This document shows positions 21,209 through 33,100 of a DNA stretch of 64,000 nucleotides, piece by piece. This DNA comes from Aegilops tauschii subsp. strangulata. Lineage: Eukaryota > Streptophyta > Magnoliopsida > Poales > Poaceae. The stretch spans positions 146,641,207-146,705,206 of the forward strand of contig NC_053037.3 of NCBI RefSeq assembly GCF_002575655.3, given 5' to 3'. The notes under the pieces were generated by a model. That model worked only from the letters and a program-made list of their open reading frames with translations, was not told the origin of the DNA and did not search any database. How positions within the stretch are numbered: position 1 is the first letter of the stretch; every line of letters begins with the position of its first letter. Position numbers and translations under genes: made by a program.

Positions 21209-23855
21209 TCAAGAAAGGTTAGCCCTGCTGGGGAGCTGCAGCGCAAGCAGCTGAGCAAGATGATGAGACTGCGCTTGTTCAACACTTATATCTTCCTCAC
21301 TCTGAAAGATAAACAAGCAGACAGATAACATGTTTTGCACATAAAAGTATCAGTGCTGACAATTCATCACATTTCTTACTGATGAATAAAGTGACACAGT
21401 TTAAAATTGCATTAACACAATATGGTATTGTTCAGGTCAAGACATGGCAGGAAATGACATTGTGAAGGAGTTGGCAGCTTCACGACACCACTGGATTACA
21501 GATCAAGAACTCATAAGTATCAATGGTTAGTGTGCTGTCAATTTATACCATTTCAGATTGGCAAATAAAGAGACGGTTTAAATAATAGTAGAATGATATG
21601 ACATTGTTCATAGTTAAGACAAATCAGAATATGACATTGTGTTGTAGTGGGTAGGTTCACCACACCACTGGATTACGGATGAAGAACAGAAGCATACATG
21701 CAGTGCAAAAGAAGATCACTTGCTCTGTATAGTTTAATTTACATGGTATGAAGAAGGAACTTCGTTGTACAACTGAAAACTTAAATTGAGAAAGGACAAA
21801 CTTTTGTTTATGAACTACATAATAAACTTTAAACAAGCAATTTGATGCAAACACAAAAAAACAGCTGTTGCAGTCATGCCTAACCAAATATATACAACAA
21901 AGTTTGAAGGCTTGAGATGGACAAACTTACATTATTGGTGAAGACAGGCTCTATAAAGGCCTTGTCCATGCTGATGGGGGGGGCAATTCAAGAAGTTTAC
22001 CACAGAATCTTCTTCAAAAGCATTGCCTTTATTCTACATTTTGTTAAGAGTAAATATAGATGTGATAATATATGAAAAAATGGAGAATATTTAAGATAAG
22101 ATGAAGAGTGATGCTACATAACCAAGTAGCTATAAATGTAAGTGCAGCGATACAGGCAAAAGGTACAGCCAAGAGCAATGCACAGCTAAACTTCTTCAGT
22201 ACCAACCTTATGGTAAGAGTAAATATAGATCTGATGTGTAGAAAATGGAGGGCAAAGGAAAATAAGCTGCAGAGTGATGGTACATGAACAACTACCTATC
22301 ATTATAAGTACACTAATAAAGGACAGCATGTACTTACAAGAACAATGCAGAGCTAAAAAAACATCATTGGATATATTCTACACTAATGTAACCTTTCATA
22401 CAGATCAAATAATTTGGAGCGAACAATTGATAAGCAAGCTATCATGCATACTGCTGTCACATAATGAACCGGGTATGTATGCAAGTACAGTGATACAGGA
22501 CAACAGGTACTAACAAGAGCAAAGCAGCGGGCAGCATATTTGCGATATCCTGTCGTTCTTGTCAAACCAGAATTCTTCTTCGAGCAGATTTCCTGCAAAA
22601 AAGATCCGTAAGGCACATGCGGAAAAGTAGAAGTTCAAATTGTCATGTGATTTCATAGACAGTACCTCATCCTGGGAACGAGACCAGTGCATAACAAGGT
22701 TTTTCCATTCAATGTCTTCTAAATTTAGCACAGGAGACTTCACCAGAAATTCGTTTATAGACTTGCCATCAAAGTGTGATTTCCTCAGGTAACACCGATA
22801 CTGCTGCAATGCTTCCTTGAAAAGCACAAGCAAGCTTTTCTCGTCATGACTATCCATATTGACCCTCACCTAGTTACAACAATGTAATGTAAATCATTGA
22901 TGTGTTCAATCAGCAGAAAACAGGAAAATAATAACCATGAATAATAGCACTTACATGTAAGTTGGACAGGAAGATGTGAAAATGGTGTTTGTCTTCACAA
23001 TAATCTTCCCATGATGGGAATAAATGCACGTAGTCCCTAACAACATTGAAAGCATTGTCTTTTAAACTTGGAATAAATGGAATGGGGTTCCAATCTGCAG
23101 GAATTGGCCGTCTCTGCAGTTGGGATAGGTCTTCGGCCGGTGGACTTGCTATACTTTTTGCTGGAGTGGGATTTTTCTGTGGTACAGCTGGTGCTATGGC
23201 AAATGAAATCGGTATACCTTTTGCTGGAGTGCAGGTCCTATGTAGTGGGGCTAGTGGTGTGGCCAGTGAAGTATGGGTACAGTCTGCTGGAGTCGGTCCT
23301 ACGTTTTGTGTCACTGGTTGTACAGCCAATATAAGTGGGGTGCTGTCTGATTTCTCCGGCACCACCATGTTTTTCAAGGACTTTGCTGGTGCTCCTTCAG
23401 GTTCGGCAATCACCCTCTTCCTTTTTGATGTCTGATGCACAAGAACAGCATTTGAGTGGAAAAACATGGTATGATGACAGATGGAATGTGTATTGATAAT
23501 GGATGGGCATGGCATCTCGACATATATGATGAGTAAACTAAACAGATGGCGGTGCAACAAAGTAGAAGAAATGCAAGACAACATATGCAAGATACCCGCA
23601 ATCAATAAAACATTGCCAAATTAGAACAGGCACCTTGATGGGTGAACAGGACAGGCCATCTGCCTTTGACTCCTCGAGGTTAGAATAGTCATTAGGATCA
23701 TATTCTGAACAAGAATCAACAGGTGGGGAGCGTATGAGCTTCATTGCATCCAGAATGGCACTCAATGCCTTGGTGCCAATTTTGTAAGTCATTGCAGTGT
23801 TTAGCTTCAAGAGTGGACTGCTGTTAGTGCGACACAAAGCAGCTACACAGATCAT
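21209..23855 (-). pseudogene. CACTA-borne six-exon gene, function unknown (TNPA-position), one frame break
   Basis: A consistent exon chain on the minus strand: 23855-23634, 23431-22955, 22869-22666, 22592-22515, 22033-21931 and 21301-21209 (stop TGA). Introns follow GT...AG and, apart from one base, all joints keep phase 0. The product would be about 390 residues: a short N-terminal exon, a proline/alanine-rich second exon beginning TSKRKRVIAEPEG with repeated PTPAKxI-type phrases, a conserved-looking PADWNPIPFIPSLKDNAF stretch, then KSHFDGKSINEFLVKSPVLN and a KNSGLTRTTGYRKYAA segment. The fifth exon has a run of eight C where seven would keep the frame. No zinc finger or DDE motif is visible. 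Position and direction (running toward the left end) recall the second gene of CACTA elements, but that is inference. An upstream exon may exist. Confidence 0.55.
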
Positions 23856-24039
23856 AGTGTAGATACAACGGGAAAACCTTAAGCATCAGAGTAAAATCAG
23901 CAATGTGGAACTTGCTGCAATATATGTGCTAGTATTGCCGGCATGGCTAGAAAGGCTTCGGATACTAGCTCTCTTCAAGTGAAGGTGCGGTACTGTTAAT
24001 ATCAGTGTAACTCTCAAAGGCGACACAGCTCCCCGCATT

Positions 24040-24120
24040 TCCTTGCTATTCTTATAGGATTCAAGTGGGCAGGCCACTACAAATCCTATTCCTATGTTTA
24101 CAAGATCCTATGAATCAAAG
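24040..24120. other. Possible MITE remnant
   Basis: A TATAGGATT...AATCCTAT-type inverted sequence around 24050-24110 resembles the end of an element also hinted at near 35905-36020 (TTCATAGGATAGGAAT). Ends and duplication are not resolved. Confidence 0.3.
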
Positions 24121-24218
24121 TGGCTCAAAGTGTCCATCACAACCGACCGTATAGACCTCTACACTGCAAATGTCCCTGCTCATCTTCAGTACAAGGAACA
24201 TACTGTACTACTATCATA

Positions 24219-24377
24219 CTCCCTCCGTTCCAAAATATAAGTCTTGGTAGAGATTTCCACTATGGATCACATACAGATGTATCCAGATACATTTTAGAGT
24301 GTAGATTCACTCATTTTGCTCCATATGTAGTCCACGGTGGAATCTATACAAAGACTTGTATTTAGGAACGGAGAGAG
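24219..24377. mobile_element. Stowaway-like MITE (159 bp), TA target duplication
   Basis: The ends CTCCCTCCGTTCCAAAATAT and, inverted, CTCTCTCCGTTCCTAAATAC are flanked by TA at 24217-24218 and 24378-24379. Both the TIR and the TA duplication are diagnostic of the Stowaway (Tc1/mariner) class. Confidence 0.92.
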
Positions 24378-24379
24378 TA

Positions 24380-26370
24380 CATATTAAAGAAGAACGGAAG
24401 AGGAACATGGTAAAGAAGAGCAAGCAGATTTTGGATAATAAAATGTTGGTTGCGCAGTGCCCACATATGATGAACCAGAGCGCATTAAGAATGCAACTCC
24501 CAGCTGTCTCTCGACCATTTCAGGCAGTTGGATGAAGATCCTACGTCTCCTAACCCTTCTTCTTCCTCGTCTCTGATTCTTCCCATACAGAACACCGCAC
24601 GGGCCGCCGGCCGGACCACCGGCCCCCACCGCCTGTGTTCCTCCGCCACCCCCACCCCCGCCCCAATCCCCACCCGCGTCGAGTTTTCTTCGTTCGGCGA
24701 GGCCCCACAACCACCCGAGCCCCTTCGATCGCACCGGCGAACTCCGGCGAGCTCTGAAAAATCGACTGACCCAATTTTGAAATTTAGTCTACTGTGATTT
24801 AACTAGTGTGGAATATAAAAGGGGAAAACCATAAGCATTGGGAGTATAGTGTTGAGCGTGCCATGGCGGATCTGAAGGTGCAAACCGGACAAAGGCAACT
24901 TCGCAACCAAGACAAGACATCAGAGTAAAGCAGTGGCGATCTATTTTCTTGTTGCGATAAATAAGTTGAGCAGATACGAAAGAGTACCGCCTCTCGTGCG
25001 GCGCCGTGTACACATCAGCTGAGAATTTGACGGTGCTGCGGTAGCGATGGCTGTCGGCGGTGTGGAAGCAGATCTAGGAGGGTAGACGATGGCGGCTGGG
25101 CGCGGTGGACGAGACGGTCATAGGAGCGGCGGCGGCAAGGTGGACGACAGCGGGGATGAAGCGAGAGGACGGGATGCAAGGATCCCGGTCCGAAGCCGTG
25201 GATGAGAGAGGTCGATCTCTTGTAATGGACGGTGGCGTTGGGGTATCAGCTCCGGCATGGTGGAGGAGGACGGCGGTGGATGGGGTGGCGGACGGCGGCG
25301 GACGGAGGAGGGTGGGGTGGAGAGGGTGTTTTGGCGCCCACGGAGTACGAATGGGGAAAAGGGAGGTAGAGAGGAAGGGGGAACCATGTATTCAGGGCAC
25401 GCTTGTCTCAAATGCGAGGAAATTTACAAACTTAGCCCCCGTTTCAATTTTCTACTACATCACAGCAACATTAGTCGGTTGGGGATAGGACGGTAATCTC
25501 GCATACACCGAATATTTGCCGACGAGAGTTTGTTTCTGGCGCCCACCGTGTATGAATATGAATCAGGGAGGGAGTCGATTTCGGCCGAGGACACACTGTG
25601 TTTTGGCGCGCACCATGTATGAATCCGGGTGAGAGGCGGTTACGTCACGTTTGGGTGAAATTACAAACCTACCCCTATCGAAAGCTATAGAAATCCAGCA
25701 GATAGGCTTTGCGTGGCAGGGATAGGCAGTAGTGATTTCCATCTCGCAGATTTTGGTTTCGGGCGGTTACTGCGACTTTCCCCGCTTCGTTCAAATTTTG
25801 CAGAGTGCACGTTTACCGTGCCAACTCAATTCGAATCCCGTTTGTATTCTATTTTTTTCGGGCGGGATCCATTTTCAATTGGAATTACATTCTATATACA
25901 TCATTTTTTATATACTTTCAAAAGCACAACACCATTTATACATAAATATGGTTTACAAATGGCATGATCTCAGATTCATAAGGCTGTATCCATCAATTTG
26001 GATTTTCAAATATTTGAAACCACTTTATGTTGAAATCCAATGTATGCATTCCTCGCTAACTGTCTCCAATTAATGTGTGTTTCATGCGGGTTTTTTTTAC
26101 TTCTCAAACATGTATGATGTGTTTCACACACGCAACATATAGTGTAATCCCGTTTAGACATTAATTGCATATAAACCAAGCATTGTTTGTAATTGAAGAA
26201 TCTATGGATCACCAATATTTATAAACTATATAACATTACACGTGTGCCCAAATTCAAATGAATATGCATGTTTGATACACCAATTTGCGTTATGATATTA
26301 TCGATGTCGTGATCTCCAGTTTAAATATTTGAATCCCCTTTAATCCAGATATTCGTCTCATATAGCTATC
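24380..26370. other. CACTA interior, no supported gene
   Basis: 24480-24780 and 25020-25480 are GC-rich with overlapping short frames on both strands, none of which I recognise. They could include the promoter and first untranslated exon of the minus-strand gene at 21209-23855. A phrase built on GGCGCCCACCGTGTATGAAT at 25537 recurs as GGCGCGCACCATGTATGAAT at 25606, a 69-bp period. 25740-26370 is AT-rich and featureless. Confidence 0.4.
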
Positions 26371-28320
26371 ACTCATGCTTATATAGGACTATCTCTCTGG
26401 ACCTATACGCGTTCATCGTCTCTCAGGTATCTCTCGTGCTACCTGTATGTCGACAATGATCTTTTATCTTCGTAACACACTGACGGTACTCTCTCCCTCG
26501 ACCTTCATCACTCTATCTCTCTCTAAGTATATCTCGCTCCCTGCTATGTGTCTCTAACTATGATTCTCCATGTGGAATCTCTTTCTCTCACACAAACACA
26601 AAACTTTGTCTCCTGGGGTCTCATTTCTCTCTACTATTCCCATGTGTGCCACTCGCACACCCCTCATATAGAGATGTCTTTCGCTCCTTAGATATGAGAA
26701 CCTACGACTCTTCCTCTTCAATATCTCTTTCTCACAGACAAACACAAACTCTGTCTCCCAGGGTCTCATATTTCTCCATTGTTCTCTTGTATGTCGCTCA
26801 CACACACCCTCTCTCCCTAGAGATATCTTGCGTTCCCTCGTATGTCTCTCTAGCTATCACTCTCGTTGTGAAATATCTTTCTCTCTCGCAGACACAAAAC
26901 TCCGTCTCTCTGGATCTCATTTCTCTCTGATATCTGTTTGTATGTGACTCACATGCACCCTATCTCTATCTCTCTCACACCCACACACATAACCCAACCT
27001 TCTGATCCACTCGACTCCTATCTCTAACGCACACTAGCTAGCATCTTTATCTTTCTATTTAACTGTTTCTCCATCAACCTTCTTTCTCGCCCTCACTCTT
27101 GATTCCTATCACGCACACTACATATGTTTCTCTCTACATGCAGTCAAGTGCCCTCTCACACGCATATATAACTTCACCCTTTGAACCACCCGACGGTCAT
27201 CTCCAACACCCAAACTAGCGGATGTCCCTCTAGCTAGCATCTCCATCTCTGTATCTATCTGTAGTTTCTCCGTCAACATTTCTTTCTCGCACGGAGTCTT
27301 GCTTCCTATCACCCACACTATATATGTCTCTCCATACATATGCATTTATAGGTTGGTCTCTTTTGCACAATCGTTGCGCCTCACTCCCTCTGCTCGCCAT
27401 AGATGCATGCTCCAGCCCACGCCACTATCTCTTAAAGACAAAAACACATGCTCAATTGTCGGGCCTTCTTCCCTGCATTCTCACATGCATGCATATTGTC
27501 ATACCGATCCGTCTCTCCCATGTCGTTGATCTTATGACTTATGTCTTCTTTCTTTTATCTCGATCATGCGCACGCGCGCACACACACATCCCGCGTATAC
27601 ATGTATACCTCTCACACATGCACGTTCAAGGTCTCTATGTCTCCATACGTAGTTAATTACCCTCAATCCTAACACCACATCGAATCGTTCTCCTCTTTTG
27701 TGCACATAACTTCCGCCTGGATGGGTAAAACACACACTCACACTTAACAATCTCCTTCTAGCTACCCCCCCCCCCCGCGCCTCTCACTCTTCCCCTATAT
27801 CCCCGAAACCAATAAGATCATCACTTTGTTTAATTCCCGCCTACATGCACCATCGATATATAGTAGTCTTCCTCGGTGTCTCTCGAACAAACACGTTCTC
27901 TCGATGTCGACTCCTCTCACGCGCACACACCTTCTCTTCCCTCTCTACGGGCATTTTCTCTCTCGGACCCCATCGTTGGTGGCCTCTGCCATACACATCA
28001 CCTCTCTATGATGAAGCCATGCACACTTAAATTACATCCGCCACAGAGGACCCCGCCACACACACACACACACACGCACGCACCCCCCCCCCACACACAC
28101 ACACACACTAAGACTCCATCTCTCTCTCTCACACACACACACAAACACACAGCATGCACGCACACCCCCCCCCCCACACACACACACACTAAGACTCCAT
28201 CTCTCTCTCTCACACACACAAACTAAGACTCCATCTCTCTCTCTCCTCTCTCTCTCTCACACACACACATTCACACACCCCACACACACGCTAAGACTCC
28301 ATCTCACACACACATGCTCT
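26371..28320 (+). repeat. Two-kilobase pyrimidine/CA-rich tract with microsatellites
   Basis: The plus strand is strongly enriched in CT, TCTC and CACA. The motif TCTCTCTCACACACACA recurs, and around 28051-28290 it becomes nearly pure CA/CT with two copies of a ~110-bp block ending ACTAAGACTCCATCTCTCTC, plus runs of C (27763-27776). Longer frames here encode only Ser/Leu/His/Thr-rich repeats and are not genes. Confidence 0.85.
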
Positions 28321-29120
28321 AGGTGGAGCATTTGTTCCTACCACCCTTCATCCAACCTTACCCGTATGATAAACAATCACCTTTATTTACTTGCATAACA
28401 TGGACAAATTCCACTTTACTTTAGTAGTCAGCAAACTTATCATTTGTACCCTTATAAAAAAACGAGTTGGCGGTGATGGTGTGCCTGCCATCTTGTAATA
28501 CAGACCGTATGATCTCTATCTGAGGATAGAAAGCAAACTATGATAATTTTACAAAAGATACACGCACCTCTCTCCACATCATTATCTCTCGCAACCTCAT
28601 TGCTCAGCAATTAAAAAAGGAATAAGTCTCTGGAACAATCTAGCATGCATGGTGGCCGCTGCCGCCTGCCGGCGCCGTCCATCCCCATGCCTCCGCCCAT
28701 TCCGACCACCAGTCACCACCACGCTCCACTCCTCCTCGCCTTATCTCTCATCTTTAATTTTTTTCGATGACATTCTCGAGATACCAGTTTTTCGATAAAA
28801 TTATCGAGATATCATTAGTTTTTACACATGGGATTACTCCTGCATGGGTCAATCACAACAGGTGTTCTGTAAAAAAAATGCATATTGATGTTCCGTGCAA
28901 TGCACGAGAATCTTGCTTGTAATTATATAACGCAAATCACGAGCAGGAAGTGACATTTTTTTGACACAACCACGTTAACATGGACACGTAAATCACTAGC
29001 TAAAGTAAATACCATTATACTTATATCCCGATGCAAAAGGTTGAGTACATGTCCGAAGAGTAGAGTCGCACACACGCACTCTGTCTCTCAGAATCTCTCA
29101 CACACACACACCAGTTACGT
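28321..29120. other. CACTA interior, nothing recognised
   Basis: About 800 bp with no coding frame of note. A short duplicated phrase, TTTTCGATGACATTCTCGAG then TTTTCGATAAAATTATCGAG, lies at 28757 and 28789. Confidence 0.4.
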
Positions 29121-29179
29121 GACGCCCACTTAAGCAGACACGTATGTTACAATTTGTGCACCCGCGGGTACACGTGATG

Positions 29180-29296
29180 CTGCGCATTTATTTAAGCCGG
29201 AAGGCGAACCCAAACAGTAGCTGCATTCATTCCCCTCCCGCCGCCTCTTCTCTGGTCGCCGTCGTCCGGTAGCCATGGGCCGGCCGAAGGTAACAA
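29180..29296 (+). promoter_or_regulatory. Core-promoter-like segment with a possible first exon
   Basis: ATTTATTTAAG (about 29187) is followed by a pyrimidine-rich leader, then ATGGGCCGGCCGAAG and a GTAACAAC that could be a splice donor. No following exon can be assigned. It may be a captured gene start; speculative. Confidence 0.3.
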
Positions 29297-29559
29297 CATA
29301 TGCCATACTCCCGCCGGAGAGGCGCTTTAATATGGAAATTTTAGTGGTCATGCATGCATCTTTTTGTGCTAGCACTCCTATATAAGGGTTGACCGGTCAC
29401 TTCCCGCGGACGTGCACGGGCGGTGGAAGAGGAAGGAGAAGGGAAGCGGGCTATGGAGTAACGTTTTTTACCACAATTTCTTAGGAATTGAGTGCAATAA
29501 TTGAGTAGTTTTGCAAACTACCAGTACTACACCTGAAACGGTTCAAAACATATACTCCC

Positions 29560-29737
29560 TTGCCAGCGCGCGCTTCCCGCGTGAAACGGTCAGCGTCGCC
29601 CTGGAGCGTCAGTGCCGCATTAATGCCCGGCCAGAGCGGAGGCGACCTCTCACTGGCGCTGGCTTTGAAGTGGCGCGACGGTCGAGAGAGCGCCGCTTCC
29701 CGGTGCACGCGACTGCTCCGCGTCGAGAATGGCCATA
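29560..29737. repeat. Diverged duplicate of the 37300-37370 segment
   Basis: GCGCGCTTCCCGCGTGAAAC at 29568 corresponds to GCGCGTGCTTCCCGCCTGAA at 37312, and both continue through a cAGcGTC/CACCGTC, a GTCAaTGCCGCATT and further common words. This suggests an old internal duplication within the CACTA cargo. Confidence 0.5.
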
Positions 29738-30049
29738 GGCCCTGTTTGGATCCATGAGTTAGAGTTAGTTTGAGCTAGTTGGGGCTCAAATAGCCCTAAA
29801 GTATCCAAGCATGAGGGTTTAAATTGGAGCAAGTTGCACCGAACCCACCAAAAAAAACTATCCCACCCAAGAGGTGCTAACTGGAGATAGTTCTCATTGG
29901 GACCACTGAAAAATCACTTTTCTCTCTCCATGAAGTGCATTTATTGTCAATCTAACCCTGTCACCCAAACACCTCTTTGGCTACAGTTAGTTCAGGGTTA
30001 GTCATGAGTTAGTCTAACCTCTAGCTAAGTTAGAGTATCAAACAGGAGC
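29738..30049. mobile_element. MITE-like element (GGCCCTGTTTGG ends)
   Basis: It starts GGCCCTGTTTGGATCC and ends, inverted, GCTCCTGTTTGATAC. The interior shows repeated TAGTTAGTT-type words and no coding. The GGCCCTGTTTGG terminus is typical of grass hAT or Harbinger MITEs, but a clear target duplication is not visible, so the class is open. Confidence 0.6.
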
Positions 30050-30181
30050 AGTATAGGACATGCAAGTTGCTCAAAGCATACAGGCAAATTCGTACGTGAA
30101 AGGATTTTTTTCTTTTTGAAAACGGAACGTGAAAGGAATTTTTTTTAGAATGCTCTTGGCATGTCGCTAACATGTGATAGT

Positions 30182-33100
30182 TGTAACGCCCACGATGCGG
30201 CTATATCTCCCACGTGTCGAGGCACGACTTAGAGGCATAACCGCATAGTGGTTTTGTCGCAAGAAGGGTCATCTTCACACAATCCCATGTAATGAACAAG
30301 AATGGGATAAAGAGTTGGCTTAGAATCGCCACTTCACACAATACATAAATATAATCCATACATCATCCAAAATACACACATAGACCGACTACGGTCAAGA
30401 TCCAAATGAAAATAAGATAACCCCAAATGCTAGATCCCCGATCGTCCCAACTGGGCTCCACTACTGATCATCAGGAAAAGACACATAGTAACGACCACGT
30501 TCCTCATCGAACTCCCACTTAAGATCGATCCCATCATCTGCACTGGCATCGTCGGCACCTGCAACTGTTTTGGTAGAATCTGTGAGTCACGAGGACTCAG
30601 CAATCTCACACCCGCGAGATCAAGACTATTTAAGCTTATAGGAAAAGATGGTGTAATGAGGTGGAGCTGCAGCGGCAATAAGCATATATGGTGGCTAACA
30701 TACGCAAAAGAGAGCGAGAAGAGAAACAACGGAACGGTCGTCATCTAGCAATGACCAAGAAGTGATCCTGAACTCCTACTTACGTCATACATAACTCAGA
30801 CCGTGTTCACTTCCCGGACTCCGCCGAGAAGAGACCATCACGGCTACACACACAGTTGATGTTTTTTAACTGGGTCAAGTGACAAGTTCTCTACAACCGG
30901 ACATTAACAAATTCCCATCTGCCTCATAGCCGCGGGCACGGCTTTCGAAAGATAATACCCTGCAGGGGTGTCCCAACTTAGCCCATCATAAGCCCTCATG
31001 GTCAACGAAGGATAAACCTTCTCCCGGAAAGACCCGATCAGTCTCGGAATCCCGGTTTACAAGACATTTCGATAATGGTAAAACAAGACCAGCAAAGCCA
31101 CCCGAATGTGCCGACAAATCCCGATAGGAGCTGCACATATCTCGTTCTCAGGGCACACCGGATTGTCCAAGCTTCCGATAGGCCAGACCAGAGTTGCCCC
31201 TGGTGGCCACCGGTGACTGACAGGTTGGACCAATACTCAGAGGAGCACTGGCCCGGGGGTTTAAATAAAGATGACCCTCGGGCTCGCGAAAACCCAGGGG
31301 AAAAGGCTTAGGTGGCAAATGGTAAAACCAAGGTTGGGCCTTGCTGGAGGAGTTTTATTCAAGGCGAACTGTCAAGGGGGTCCCATAAATCACCCAACCG
31401 CGTAAGGAACGCAAACTCAAGGAACATAATACCGGTATGACAGTAACTAGGGCGGCAAGAGTGGAACAAAACACCAGGCATAAGGCCGAGCCTTCCACCC
31501 TTTACCAAATATATATAGATGCATTAATTAAATAAGAGATATTGTGATATCCCAACATATCCATGTTCCAACATGGAACAAACTTCAACTTCACCTGCAA
31601 CTAGCAACGCTATAAGAAGGGCTGAGCAAAAGCGGTAACTTAGCCAAACAACGGTTTGCTAGGAAAGAATGGTTAGAGGCTGACATGGCAATATGGGAGA
31701 CATGAAATAGCAAGTGATAGGTAGCGCAGCATGGCAATAGAACGAACAACTAGCAAGCAAAGATAGAAGTGATTTCGAGGGGTGGTCATCTTGCCTGCAA
31801 GGTTCTCAGAGTTGTCGAAAGCTTGATCCTCGTAAACGTACTCAACAGGTTCCTCGTTCACGAACTCATCTCCCGGCTCTACCCAAGACAAGAACACAAG
31901 CAACGGAACCACAATCAATCACGAGAAATGCACAAGCAACATGATGCAAAACATGTATGATATGCAAGATATGATATGCGATGCATATGCGTGCTCCGGA
32001 AGGAAAATGATGAGCAAGGCAGTAACTTGGCAAACCAAGCATGCCACTGGAAAGATGAGATGATTTCGGTCGAAATCGATAGAAAGATCACCGGAAACGG
32101 ATGCACGGTTTGCAAATGGCAAGCAAAACAAGAATGACACGAATCTGCGATTAACAGCATGATAGCACTTAAAATGCAACAAGTAACAATGCTACAGCAC
32201 TCCAAAATGGCAATAAAGCATATGGAAGTAATCTACAGGAGATGATTGACAAAAGATGAACACTGAGCTACGGCTAGATCACAACATAACAAGCTCAAAC
32301 AAGCATGGCAAAAGTGCAAAAGATAACAGGTTCACAGACTTGGTGAAATTACTGGACATGGCAGAAAACAGCATCAGGTAGCAATGTTCAGAGCACGAAA
32401 TAAACATGCTACAGGAACTTAACATGGCAAGACAAGGCATGGAAGTATTCTACTAAATGGATATGACAAAAGTCCCTTATTGACAATAAGCCAAAAAGGA
32501 CCAGAAGATATGATGGCAACCACGTAAACATAGCAAGTTTCGTTAACAGGTTTCAGACTTGGCAGAAAACAGAGCATGGCAGAAACAATAATATAAAGGC
32601 ATGTTGGTGAGCTTGATGCACTCACCACAAAGCAATGCATGACAAAACAAGCATACCTACAGCAAGATGGCATGTTTATGAAGCTATTCATGGCAAGAAC
32701 AAGAGCATAGCATGATTGGATCAACTACAACAAGCTTGGCAAAAATGAATATCATGTTAAGAATCTGCCAGAAATATTTTATAGCAAAAGTAGAGCAATA
32801 TTGAGTCATGCTATGGCACTCGATAATTGCAAACAAGGGCAGTAATGGATCCATTACAACAATATCTACAAAACATACTTACTTAACATCTCCAAAATAT
32901 GCATGGATCTCTCTGTAGCATCAAGTTTACATAGCAACAAAATAACAGCAGACAAAGACTTGGAGAATTTACTGTCCCTGAAATCAGAAACATTACGGGG
33001 CCTAGTTTGCATGCTTGTGCTAGTCACCACAGAGATCACAAAAATACATGGCATACTCCACTGGAAAGATGGCATGGCATACAACAAAACACATGTAGAG

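Noticed and set aside
24528..25488. Several short frames in the GC-rich 24.5-25.5 kb region
   Set aside because: Frames overlap on both strands without motif; may be promoter or untranslated exon of the minus-strand gene.
27876..28226. Thr/His/Pro-rich frame over CA/CT repeats
   Set aside because: Microsatellite translation.
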